A program made the position numbers and the translations under genes. Of a DNA stretch of 64,000 nt, positions 8,207 through 16,326 are shown piece by piece. This stretch comes from Curtobacterium sp. MCLR17_007 (lineage in GTDB: Bacteria; Actinomycetota; Actinomycetes; Actinomycetales; Microbacteriaceae): contig NZ_CP126271.1 of NCBI RefSeq assembly GCF_003234655.2, forward strand, positions 372,001-436,000, given 5' to 3'. Each line of letters starts with the position of its first letter. Within the stretch, counting starts at the first letter, position 1. The notes beneath the pieces were generated by a model that ran no database searches, was not told the origin of the DNA, and saw only the letters and a list, made by a program, of their open reading frames with translations.

Positions 8207-8727
8207 GGTGCTCCCTGGCGGACGGCCGGTTCGATCTGGTGGAAGAGTGCGCGGCAGGCCCGCTCGACCGTGGACAGCACCCGGTCGAACTCGTGTCGGT
8301 CCGCATAGTACGGGTCCGGCACGTCGGCCTGTTCCGGCCAGGCGTCGTCGTACCGCAGCAGGAGCGTCACCTTCGCGGCGTCGTCCATCGTGGGTGCCCA
8401 CGAGCGCAGGATGCGTTCGTGGGAGCGGTCGAGTGCGACCACCAGGTCGAGGTCCGGGAACCGGTCCGGGTCGAACTGACGGGCGCGATGCCTGGACCCA
8501 TCGTATCCGCGCGCCGCCAGGGCAGCGATCGTCCGCTCGTCCGCCGGTTCGCCGACGTGCCAGTCGCCCGTCCCCGCGGACTGCACCTGGAACCGATCGG
8601 TCATCCCGGCGTCGTCGACGAGGCGCTGGAAGACGATCCCGGCCATCGGGGAACGGCAGATGTTGCCGCTGCACACGAACGAGACGCGGAAGGTCGACGG
8701 GGCGTCGGCGTCCGTGGTCATGCCCAC
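8203..8727 (-). CDS. Low-molecular-weight protein tyrosine phosphatase
   Basis: 174 residues. The P-loop is C-S-G-N-I-C-R-S-P, with nucleophile Cys19 and Arg25 in the CX5R pattern; the general-acid loop DPYYAD is near residue 137. The ATG at 8727 is used; a second in-frame ATG at 8721 (MTTDAD) is equally possible. It removes phosphate from protein tyrosine, or from arsenate-type substrates in relatives; the absence of arsenic genes nearby favours a regulatory phosphatase. First gene of a two-gene unit with purB. Confidence 0.93.
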   Translation of the reverse strand: MGMTTDADAPSTFRVSFVCSGNICRSPMAGIVFQRLVDDAGMTDRFQVQSAGTGDWHVGEPADERTIAALAARGYDGSRHRARQFDPDRFPDLDLVVALDRSHERILRSWAPTMDDAAKVTLLLRYDDAWPEQADVPDPYYADRHEFDRVLSTVERACRALFHQIEPAVRQGAP

Positions 8728-8748
8728 ATCATGGCGTACCGGCAGCGC

Positions 8749-9147
8749 TCAGGCGCGCGGGCGGTTCAGCACGGGCCGCACGACCAGGCCGATCAGCCAC
8801 GCGAAGACGGCCAGTACGAAGGCGCCGACGATGCCCCAGCCGAACGACTCGACCTGCAGGCCGAAGCCGATCGCGCTCGAGATGCCGGCGACGATGAGCA
8901 GCAGGATCGCGTTCACGACGAACGAGATCAGCCCGAGCGTCAGGATGTACACCGGGAACGCCACGACCCGGATCACGGTGCCGATCACGGCGTTGACGAG
9001 CCCGAAGACGAACGCCACGAGCAGGAACGTCAGGACGGTCTCGACGGTGCCGCCGTTGCCGAACGCGGTGACGGTGACGCCGCTGACGATGAGCGTGGTG
9101 AGCCAGAGCGCGACGGCGTTGATGACGAGGCGGACGAGGAATCGCAT
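8749..9147 (-). CDS. Phage-holin-family (YvlD-like) four-TM membrane protein
   Basis: 132 residues with four hydrophobic helices and no soluble domain: MRFLVRLVINAVALWLTTLI, a central FVFGLVNAVIGTVIR pair, and a C-terminal VVRPVLNRPRA. The pattern matches what I know of the YvlD/'phage holin family' (PF04020), common chromosomal membrane proteins with no proven lytic role, so the name should not be read as prophage evidence. Its start faces the aminotransferase gene (41-base gap). Confidence 0.8.
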   Translation of the reverse strand: MRFLVRLVINAVALWLTTLIVSGVTVTAFGNGGTVETVLTFLLVAFVFGLVNAVIGTVIRVVAFPVYILTLGLISFVVNAILLLIVAGISSAIGFGLQVESFGWGIVGAFVLAVFAWLIGLVVRPVLNRPRA

Positions 9148-9188
9148 GCGTCCATGATGCCCGGTGACGTGCTCGGTAGTCTGGACGG

Positions 9189-10286
9189 GTGACAGAGCAG
9201 CCCGTGCGCATCCGGCCCGAGATCGCGATCCTCCCCGCGTACAAGCAGGGACGCCAGGCCGCGGCGGACGCCTTCAAGCTCTCGAGCAACGAGAACCCGT
9301 TCCCGCCGCTCCCCGGCGTGGTCGAGGCGGTGCAGGCGCAGACGGCCTACAACCGCTACCCGGACGCGACAGCGCTCGCCGTGCGTGCCGTCCTGGCGAA
9401 CCGCTTCGGCGTCACCGTCGACGAGGTCCACGTCGCGCCGGGCAGCGTGGCGATCCTGCACGAGCTGGCGAAGGCGACGTCCGGCCCCGGCGACGAGGTC
9501 GTGTACGCCTGGCGGTCGTTCGAGGCCTACCCCGGCGTGGTCACGGTTGCCGGCGCCACCAGCGTGCAGGTGCCGAACCGGGCCGACGGCGGGCACGACC
9601 TCGACGCCATGGCGGCGGCCGTCACCGAGCGCACCCGCATGGTGATCGTGTGCACGCCCAACAACCCCACCGGCACCGTGGTGACCGCAGCCGAGTTCGA
9701 CGCCTTCATGGCGCGGGTGCCGCGGGACGTCCTCGTGGTGCTCGACGAGGCCTACGCCGAGTTCGTGACCGACCCGGACGCCGTGCGCGGGGTCCCGCTG
9801 CTGGAGCGGTACCCGAACCTCGTCGTCCTCCGCACCTTCTCCAAGGCGTACGGCCTGGCCGGGCTCCGCGTCGGGTACGCGCTCGGTCCGGCATACGTCC
9901 TCGACGCCGTCCGCGCGTGTGCCATCCCCCTCAGCGTCACGGCGCAGGGACAGGCGGCCGCGCTGGCCAGCCTCGAGCGCGAGACCGAGCTGCTCGATCG
10001 GGTCACGCACCTGACCGACCGACGCGACCTGGTCGTGACCGCGCTGCGGGCCCAGGGCTGGGACGTCCCCGATGCCCAGGGCAACTTCGTGTGGCTGCCG
10101 ACGGGCGACCACACGGGGCACGCGGCTGAGCAGTTCGAACGTGCCGGCATCATCGTCCGGGCCTTCGGGAACGAGGGCATCCGGGTCTCCATCGGCGAGC
10201 ACGAGGCTGTCGACAAGCTCCTCGAAACCGCGCGCTCGCTTGTCGGGGGACTCACAACGCCCGGCCTCGACCGGCCGCTACGCTGA
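9189..10286 (+). CDS. PLP aminotransferase, histidinol-phosphate/aromatic (HisC/Pat) type
   Basis: 365 residues, GTG start. Class-I/II fold: [11 protein letters not shown] near the N-terminus, NNPTG at about residue 156, LDEAYAEF at about 182, the PLP-lysine motif [11 protein letters not shown] at about 220, and the arginine for carboxylate binding near [14 protein letters not shown]. HisC and the aromatic aminotransferase Pat cannot be separated by eye. There is no his operon around it, and the 2-oxoacid dehydrogenase genes start five bases downstream. I therefore infer a role in amino-acid to 2-oxoacid conversion rather than histidine synthesis. Confidence 0.88.
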   Translation: MTEQPVRIRPEIAILPAYKQGRQAAADAFKLSSNENPFPPLPGVVEAVQAQTAYNRYPDATALAVRAVLANRFGVTVDEVHVAPGSVAILHELAKATSGPGDEVVYAWRSFEAYPGVVTVAGATSVQVPNRADGGHDLDAMAAAVTERTRMVIVCTPNNPTGTVVTAAEFDAFMARVPRDVLVVLDEAYAEFVTDPDAVRGVPLLERYPNLVVLRTFSKAYGLAGLRVGYALGPAYVLDAVRACAIPLSVTAQGQAAALASLERETELLDRVTHLTDRRDLVVTALRAQGWDVPDAQGNFVWLPTGDHTGHAAEQFERAGIIVRAFGNEGIRVSIGEHEAVDKLLETARSLVGGLTTPGLDRPLR

Positions 10287-10291
10287 CCCGC

Positions 10292-11428
10292 ATGTCCTTC
10301 CACGCCGCGGCGCCCGCGACGACCACCATCCAGCTCCTCGACATCGAGGGCCGGTTCGTGGAGACCGACGACAACGCCGAGTTCGCCGCCGTCGCACGGT
10401 CCCTCCCCGACGAGACGCTGCTCGCGATGCACCGCCAGATGGTGCTCACACGACGCTTCGACCACGCGGCCGGCAACCTGCAGCGCACCGGGCAGCTCGG
10501 ACTCTGGGCGCCGAGCCACGGGCAGGAAGCCGCCCAGGTCGGTTCGGCCTTCGCCCTGCGCCCCCAGGACCACCTCTTCCCGTCCTACCGCGAGCACGCC
10601 GTCGTCCTGCAGCGGGGTGTCCAGCCGATGGAGATCATCTCGCTGTTCCGCGGCCAGGCCCACGGCAACTGGGACCCGGACGCCCGTGGCAACACGCACG
10701 TCTACACGCTCGTCATCGGCGCACAGACGCTGCACGCGACGGGCTACGCCATGGGCCAGGCGCTCGACGGCAAGGTCGGCACGGGTGACCCCGACGTCGA
10801 CGAGTGCTCGATCGTCTACTTCGGCGACGGCGCGACCAGCCAGGGCGACGTGAACGAGGCCTACGTGTTCGCCGCGTCGCACCGGGCCCCCGTCGTGTTC
10901 TTCCTGCAGAACAACCACTGGGCGATCTCGGTCCCGGTGTCGGTGCAGTCGCCGACGCCGCTCGTCGACCGTCCGCGCGGCTTCGGCATCCCGAGCGTCA
11001 AGGTGGACGGCAACGACGTGCTGGCCTCGTTCGCGGTCAGCACCGTCGCGACCGAGCACGCCCGCAGCGGCCAGGGCCCGGCGTTCATCGAGGCCGAAAC
11101 CTACCGCATCGGCGCCCACACCAGCTCGGACGACCCGACCCGGTACCGCGGGGACGACGAGCTGGCCGGTTGGGTGGCCCGCGACCCGATCACCCGGTCC
11201 GAGGCCTTCCTGCGCAGCCGCGGTGCCACCGACGCGCAGTTCGCCGAGTTCGAGGCCGAGGGCGAGCAGATCGCCGCCGACATCCGCGCGAAGACCTCCG
11301 CGCTGCAGACACCGCCGATGGACGCGATGTTCGACAACGTGTACCGCGAGCCGCACCCGCGCATCGACGAGCAACGCACCCGCCTGCACGAGTACGAGGC
11401 CGCCCAGGACGCAGGGACCCACGCATGA
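10292..11428 (+). CDS. Thiamine-dependent 2-oxoacid dehydrogenase E1 alpha subunit
   Basis: 378 residues. The TPP-binding motif runs from GDGATSQGD (about residue 172) to ...FFLQNN about 30 residues later, the standard GDG-N(x)-NN fold; IGAHTSSDDPTRYR is the phosphorylation-loop region of E1 alpha proteins. It decarboxylates a 2-oxoacid and passes the acyl group to E2 lipoyl. Being a separate alpha subunit rather than the single-chain AceE form, and following an aminotransferase, it is most likely a branched-chain keto-acid dehydrogenase, supplying primers for iso/anteiso fatty acids. Pyruvate as substrate remains possible. Confidence 0.9.
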   Translation: MSFHAAAPATTTIQLLDIEGRFVETDDNAEFAAVARSLPDETLLAMHRQMVLTRRFDHAAGNLQRTGQLGLWAPSHGQEAAQVGSAFALRPQDHLFPSYREHAVVLQRGVQPMEIISLFRGQAHGNWDPDARGNTHVYTLVIGAQTLHATGYAMGQALDGKVGTGDPDVDECSIVYFGDGATSQGDVNEAYVFAASHRAPVVFFLQNNHWAISVPVSVQSPTPLVDRPRGFGIPSVKVDGNDVLASFAVSTVATEHARSGQGPAFIEAETYRIGAHTSSDDPTRYRGDDELAGWVARDPITRSEAFLRSRGATDAQFAEFEAEGEQIAADIRAKTSALQTPPMDAMFDNVYREPHPRIDEQRTRLHEYEAAQDAGTHA

Positions 11429-12474
11429 GCACCACCGAGCAGCTGTTCGACTACACGCTCCGGTCGCACCCCGGCGCGGGCGAGGCCCCCGAGGACCCCA
11501 CCCCGACCATCCCGATGGCCAAGGCGCTGAACGCGGGACTCGCGGCGGCGATGGCGAGCGACGACAAGGTCCTGCTGATGGGCGAGGACATCGGACGGCT
11601 CGGCGGTGTGTTCCGCATCACCGAGGGCCTGCAGGACCGCTTCGGTCCGGACCGCGTGCGCGACACCCCGCTCGCCGAGTCGGGCATCGTCGGCACCGCC
11701 ATCGGTCTGGCCCTGCGCGGGTACCGCCCCGTCGTCGAGATCCAGTTCGACGGGTTCGTCTGGCCGGCCTTCAACCAGATCACCTCGCAGCTGGCCAAGA
11801 TGGCGAACCGACTCCCGCAGCACATGTCGCTGCCCGTCGTCATCCGCATCCCGTACGGCGGGCACATCGGAGCGATCGAGCACCACCAGGAGTCGCCGGA
11901 GGCGTACTTCGCACACACCGCCGGACTCCGGGTCGTCAGCCCGAGCACGCCGAACGACGCCTACTGGATGATCCAAGAGGCGATCGCGTCGAAGGACCCG
12001 GTCGTCTTCATGGAGCCGAAGTCGCGGTACTGGCCCAAGGGCCAGGTCGACCTGGTCGACGGGCACGTGCCGATGCACACCACCCGCGTCGCCAGGACGG
12101 GTACCGAGGTCACGCTGGTCGGGCACGGTGCGATGGTCGCGACGCTGATGCAGGCGGCCGACATCGCCGAGGCCGAGGGCACCAGCTGCGAGGTCGTCGA
12201 CCTCCGCTCGATCTCGCCGATCGACTGGGAACCCCTGCTCGCGTCGGTGCGCAAGACCGGACGTCTGGTCGTCGCGCAAGAGGCCTCCGAGTTCGTCAGC
12301 GTCGGCAGCGAGATCGCCGCAACCGTCGCCGAGCGGGCGTTCTACACGATGCAGGCCCCGCCGCTGCGGGTCTCTGGGTTCGACATCCCGTTCCCGCAGT
12401 CGAAGCTCGAGCACCACCACCTGCCGGACGCCGACCGCGTCCTCGAGGCCGTGGACCGCGCCCTCGCCTACTGA
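11425..12474 (+). CDS. 2-oxoacid dehydrogenase E1 beta subunit
   Basis: 349 residues. ATG at 11425 overlaps the E1 alpha stop by 4 bases, as expected for subunits made in equal amounts. It has the transketolase-like pyrimidine domain ([33 protein letters not shown], residues 45-95) and the C-terminal transketolase domain ([13 protein letters not shown] at about 245). [16 protein letters not shown] near the C-terminus is typical of BCKDH/PDH beta subunits. It forms an alpha2beta2 tetramer with the preceding product. Confidence 0.93.
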   Translation: MSTTEQLFDYTLRSHPGAGEAPEDPTPTIPMAKALNAGLAAAMASDDKVLLMGEDIGRLGGVFRITEGLQDRFGPDRVRDTPLAESGIVGTAIGLALRGYRPVVEIQFDGFVWPAFNQITSQLAKMANRLPQHMSLPVVIRIPYGGHIGAIEHHQESPEAYFAHTAGLRVVSPSTPNDAYWMIQEAIASKDPVVFMEPKSRYWPKGQVDLVDGHVPMHTTRVARTGTEVTLVGHGAMVATLMQAADIAEAEGTSCEVVDLRSISPIDWEPLLASVRKTGRLVVAQEASEFVSVGSEIAATVAERAFYTMQAPPLRVSGFDIPFPQSKLEHHHLPDADRVLEAVDRALAY

Positions 12475-12529
12475 CCCGGTCCAGCCGGACCACCTCTCCA
12501 CCGCACGACCGACCGCCGAAGGAGCCGAC

Positions 12530-14152
12530 GTGGCTGTCGCCGAATTCCCCCTGCCCGACGTGGGCGAGGGCCTCAACGAGGCCGAGATCGTCCAGTGGCG
12601 CGTCGCGATCGGGGACGAGGTCACCGTCGACCAGGTCCTGGTCGAGATCGAGACCGCCAAGTCCCTGGTGGAACTGCCGTCCCCGTTCGCGGGCACGGTC
12701 ACGGGACTGCTCGTCGCCGAGGGCGACACGGTCGAGGTCGGTCGTCCGATCATCCGGGTCGAGTCCGGCGCGTCCGTCGCGTCCACGACCGACCACCCGG
12801 GAGGCCCGGCCTCCGTCGTCGACGCCGCCCCGGTCTCGCCCGTGGTCGCGCCCAGTGCCCCGGTCGCCTCCGCCCCGGTCGCTTCCGCTCCGGTCGCTCC
12901 CGCCCCGGTCGCTTCCACTCCGCCCGTCGCGGCCCCCGCTCGCGTGACCGTTCCCGCCCCGGCGGCGGCGACGCCCACCCGTGCCAACGCACCGTCGCCG
13001 GCTGCCACCCCCGCGCCGACCGAGTCCCGCATGCCGGCCTCGCTCCCCGCAGCTGACGGTGCGTCCGTCGTCGGCACGGACGAGTCCTCCGGCGCCGTCC
13101 TGGTCGGCTACGGCTCCGCGACCAGCGCACCCTCGCGCCGCAAGCCGGGCGCCCGCCGGGCCGCCGCCGCCGCCGCCCAGGCGAGCCGGGCCTCCAGTCG
13201 GGAGGCCGACCTGGTCCTGACCGACGACGGCGAGGCGACCACCGCCGAGGCCGTCGCGGCGCAGGGTCAGCGCCCCGCGCGCCCGACGGCGCCGCCGGTG
13301 ATGGCGAAGCCGCCGATCCGCAAGCTGGCGAAGGACCTCGACGTCGACATCGCGATCGTCGTGCCGACCGGGCTCGCCGGCGAGGTCACGCGCGACGACG
13401 TCATCCGGCACGCGACGCAGGCCACGGTGTTCCGCAACCTCGAGACGCCCGAGTGGGGTGACGTCCGTCAGGAGACCATTCCGGTCAAGGGCGTCCGCAA
13501 GGCGATCGCGACGGCGATGACCACGTCGGCGTTCACCGCGCCGCACGTGTCGCTGTTCGTGGACGTCGACGCCACGCGCACGATGGAGTTCGTCAAGCGG
13601 CTCAAGTCCTCGCCGACGTTCGCGGGGGTCAAGGTGTCGCCGCTGCTCATCATGGCGAAGGCCGTCATCTGGGCGGTCCGCCGCAACCGCTCGGTGAACT
13701 CGTCGTGGACCGACCGCGAGATCATCGTCCACCACTTCGTGAACCTCGGCATCGCCGCGGCGACCCCGCGCGGGCTCATCGTGCCGAACATCAAGGACGC
13801 GCAGGACATGTCGCTCTTCGAGCTGGCCAAGGCGCTCGAGGCGATGACCCTCACCGCCCGCGACGGCAAGACCAGCCCCGCCGAGATGGCCGACGGCACG
13901 ATCACCGTGACGAACATCGGTGTGTTCGGCATGGACACCGGCACGCCGATCCTCAACCCGGGCCAGGTCGCCATCGTCGCGATGGGCACGATCAAGCCGA
14001 AGCCGTGGGTCGTCGAGGGCGAGGTCCGCTCGAGGATGGTCACGACGATCGGCGCCTCGTTCGACCACCGCGTGGTGGACGGCGACGTCGCCTCCCGCTT
14101 CGTGCACGACGTGGCCTCGGTCATCGAGGAGCCGGCGCTCCTGCTCGACTGA
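12530..14152 (+). CDS. Dihydrolipoamide acyltransferase (E2) component
   Basis: 540 residues from GTG at 12530, with GAAGGAG just upstream. Domain order: one lipoyl domain (residues 1-80; lipoylated Lys44 in ETAKS), a long Ala/Pro/Val linker with repeated APVAS units (about 95-170), a peripheral E1/E3-binding domain (about 263-300, [13 protein letters not shown]), and the catalytic acyltransferase domain with [10 protein letters not shown] (HxxxDG). It forms the core of the dehydrogenase complex. The E3 (lipoamide dehydrogenase) gene is not in this cluster. Two unusual Ala/Arg-rich segments (about 195-225) lengthen the linker. Confidence 0.93.
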   Translation: MAVAEFPLPDVGEGLNEAEIVQWRVAIGDEVTVDQVLVEIETAKSLVELPSPFAGTVTGLLVAEGDTVEVGRPIIRVESGASVASTTDHPGGPASVVDAAPVSPVVAPSAPVASAPVASAPVAPAPVASTPPVAAPARVTVPAPAAATPTRANAPSPAATPAPTESRMPASLPAADGASVVGTDESSGAVLVGYGSATSAPSRRKPGARRAAAAAAQASRASSREADLVLTDDGEATTAEAVAAQGQRPARPTAPPVMAKPPIRKLAKDLDVDIAIVVPTGLAGEVTRDDVIRHATQATVFRNLETPEWGDVRQETIPVKGVRKAIATAMTTSAFTAPHVSLFVDVDATRTMEFVKRLKSSPTFAGVKVSPLLIMAKAVIWAVRRNRSVNSSWTDREIIVHHFVNLGIAAATPRGLIVPNIKDAQDMSLFELAKALEAMTLTARDGKTSPAEMADGTITVTNIGVFGMDTGTPILNPGQVAIVAMGTIKPKPWVVEGEVRSRMVTTIGASFDHRVVDGDVASRFVHDVASVIEEPALLLD

Positions 14153-14220
14153 CCCGCGGACCTGCCGGTCGTTGGCGTGGTGTTCACGCGGATGTCGGTG
14201 GCGCGGGTGATGATCAGCAC

Positions 14221-14796
14221 ATGGTCCACCAGCTCCTGACCGCCCCACAGGAGATCCGAACGGATCGCCTCCTGCTGACGCCCGTCACACCCACCGACAT
14301 CGACGCCCTGCACGTCGTCTACGCCGACGCCCGCACCTGGACCCACCTGCCGAGCGGTCGGCACGCCAGCCGTGCGCAGACAGTCGACCTGGTGCAGCGC
14401 AAGATCGGCGGCCGCGTCCGGCACGGGCTCGGGTCGTGGACGATCCGCGACCTGCAGAGCGGGGTCGTGCTCGGGGTCGGTGGCGTCGACATGACCGCCG
14501 GCGGCGTCTGGAACCTCGGGTACCGCCTCGCACCGTCCGCGTGGGGCCACGGTCACGCCACGGCCGTCGCGCGGGCGGCGACGACGGCAGCGCACGACAC
14601 CGCCCCTGGTGTGCCCGTGACCGGCCGGGTACTGACGAACAACCCGGCGTCGGCACGGGTCCTGGCGAACGCCGGACTCGCGCTCGTCTGGCAGGGCACG
14701 ACCGCCGCACCCACCCCCGACGACGTCGAGCGACAGGTCTGGGCGGACCGCGTGCTCACCGACCAGCAGCACGCCTGGCTCGTCGCGAACGCCTGA
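14221..14796 (+). CDS. GNAT-family N-acetyltransferase (RimJ-like)
   Basis: 191 residues from ATG at 14221. It begins with the RimJ/RimL-type phrase IRTDRLLLTPVTPTDIDALH; GYRLAPSAWGHGHATAVAR is the acetyl-CoA (Q/RxxGxG/A) motif, and NPASARVLANAGL is the conserved C-terminal helix of this subfamily. It transfers acetyl from CoA to an amine, perhaps an N-terminus, sugar or small molecule. It follows the E2 gene by 68 bases on the same strand with no clear terminator, so it may be read through, but a functional link is not implied. Confidence 0.87.
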   Translation: MVHQLLTAPQEIRTDRLLLTPVTPTDIDALHVVYADARTWTHLPSGRHASRAQTVDLVQRKIGGRVRHGLGSWTIRDLQSGVVLGVGGVDMTAGGVWNLGYRLAPSAWGHGHATAVARAATTAAHDTAPGVPVTGRVLTNNPASARVLANAGLALVWQGTTAAPTPDDVERQVWADRVLTDQQHAWLVANA

Positions 14797-14800
14797 GGGG

Positions 14801-14980
14801 TCAGCGCCGCCCAGCCGCCAGCGCGCCGAGCACCCCGGCGGCGACCGTCGCCAGCCCGAGCACCACCGCGGCGACGACACACACGCCGCCCGGGCTGAAC
14901 GACAGCACGCCCACCATCACGAGCACCGCCGCCCCGAGCACCGCCACGCGGACGACCAGCACCCCCGGTGCGTCGTTCAC
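14801..14980 (-). CDS. Mini membrane protein, two TM helices
   Basis: 59 residues. GTG at 14980 overlaps the esterase stop by four bases (GTGA), which is the main reason to believe it. Two hydrophobic helices (VLVVRVAVLGAAVLVMVGVL and VAAVVLGLATVAAGVLGAL) are joined by a short SFSPGG turn; the C-terminus is basic (AAGRR). No family is recognised. As the last gene of the five-gene minus-strand operon starting at 20245, it may assist the membrane esterase or the MprF-like enzyme (inference). Confidence 0.6.
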   Translation of the reverse strand: MNDAPGVLVVRVAVLGAAVLVMVGVLSFSPGGVCVVAAVVLGLATVAAGVLGALAAGRR

Positions 14981-16326
14981 GGTTGCACCACCCCGGGCGC
15001 GCCGAGCAGCGCGTCGGCCTCGTGGGGCAGCTCGTTCGCGAGCGACCACTGCACGGTGTTCCAGTCGTGTCCGCTCCCGGGCGCCGACGCGACGGCGGTG
15101 TGGATGCCCGCACGCCGCGCGGCCGCGCCGATCCGCTTCGCCGACTCGGTGAACTCGTGGTCCGTCGACCCGGCGGTCAGCCACAGCCGGGTGTCCTGGT
15201 ACGGGGCGTTCGCGGCCATCAGCGCTGACGGGGCGGCGGCGCGCCAGCGGGCGAGGGACCCGCCGAAGGCCTCGTCGGCGCTGTTCTGCGGGGAGCGGTC
15301 GACCGGGTGCAGCTCGCTCGACACGGCGAGGGCGGCGCCGAAGCGGTCCGGGTACCCCGACAGGAACTGCGTCGCGCACGTCGCGCCCTGCGAGAACCCG
15401 ACGAGCCCCCAGCCGCGGCGGTCCGTCGGCACGCGCAGGTGTGCGGTGACCCACGCGGGGACGTCCTGTGTGATGTAAGTAGCCGCGTTGCCGATCGACG
15501 AGTCGACGCACATCGTGTTGTGCCCGGGCACGGCGAGCTGGTCGGCGGACACCACGATCGGCGCGAGCCCGTGGTGGGCGGCCGCGTACGCGTCGAGCAC
15601 GCCGGCGATACCGCCCGCCGTGAACATGTCGCTGGGGGAACCGGGCTGCCCGGAGAGCGAGACGACGACCGGCAGCACGGGCGGGTCGTCGGTGAGCGCG
15701 GCCGGCGGCAGGTACACGACGGCCGGACGCGCGGGGAAGCCCGACCGCGTCCTCGGGATCCGCACGGTGCCCACGCGGCCCGCCGTCGGCATCGTCGCGG
15801 GCGGGGTCCAGTGCTCGGACGCGGGTCGGTCGGCGACGGCGTCCACGCTGGACTCGGAACCCAGGTCGAGGGCCGGGAACGGGTTGGTCTGCACGAGCGC
15901 GTTGAGCGTCGGGTAGGCGGCGTAGTCGACGTTGACGCCGAGCGCGGGGACGAGCAACGCCAGGGGCACCAGCACGCCGGCGAGCACGCGGCGTCCGCGG
16001 CCGCCCTGGACGAGCCCCGCCACGGCCAGTGCGAGCCCGGCGAAGGCCATGGCCACCCACATCCGTGTGACGTCGGTCAGGTGGACGTCGAACGCGTTGA
16101 ACAGGTCACCGACGACCCAGCACGCCAGCAGTCCGAGCAGGGCACCGCCGACAGCGACCGCGGCGCGGACGCCCGTGCGTCGCCAGGCCGCGCTCGACCG
16201 CAGCCCCGTGCGGAGCGCCGGCAGCAGCACGACGACCGCGGTGACGCCGAACAGCACGTCCGCGGGCACGAGCTTCGTGGGGACCTGCAGCCGGGTCCCC
16301 ATCACCCAGTGGAACGGGTCGAGCAT
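14977..16326 (-). CDS. Membrane-anchored alpha/beta-hydrolase (esterase D/mycolyltransferase-like)
   Basis: 449 residues from ATG at 16326, sharing one base with the upstream gene's stop (TGATG). The N-terminal third has about four TM helices; a linker then leads to an extracytoplasmic alpha/beta hydrolase from about residue 185. The nucleophile elbow is GFSQGATCATQ (GxSxG), an Asp candidate lies in LTAGSTDHEF, and the His in GSGHDWNTVQW. This layout matches putative esterases related to the antigen 85/esterase D group. It would hydrolyse or transfer acyl groups at the cell surface. Co-transcribed with the MprF-like gene, suggesting envelope modification. Confidence 0.82.
   Translation of the reverse strand: MLDPFHWVMGTRLQVPTKLVPADVLFGVTAVVVLLPALRTGLRSSAAWRRTGVRAAVAVGGALLGLLACWVVGDLFNAFDVHLTDVTRMWVAMAFAGLALAVAGLVQGGRGRRVLAGVLVPLALLVPALGVNVDYAAYPTLNALVQTNPFPALDLGSESSVDAVADRPASEHWTPPATMPTAGRVGTVRIPRTRSGFPARPAVVYLPPAALTDDPPVLPVVVSLSGQPGSPSDMFTAGGIAGVLDAYAAAHHGLAPIVVSADQLAVPGHNTMCVDSSIGNAATYITQDVPAWVTAHLRVPTDRRGWGLVGFSQGATCATQFLSGYPDRFGAALAVSSELHPVDRSPQNSADEAFGGSLARWRAAAPSALMAANAPYQDTRLWLTAGSTDHEFTESAKRIGAAARRAGIHTAVASAPGSGHDWNTVQWSLANELPHEADALLGAPGVVQP

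Noticed and set aside
8749..9147. Prophage holin
   Set aside because: YvlD-like proteins are common chromosomal membrane proteins; no phage genes adjoin.
9189..10286. Firm assignment as histidine-biosynthesis hisC
   Set aside because: No his genes adjoin, and Pat-type aromatic aminotransferases look the same by eye.
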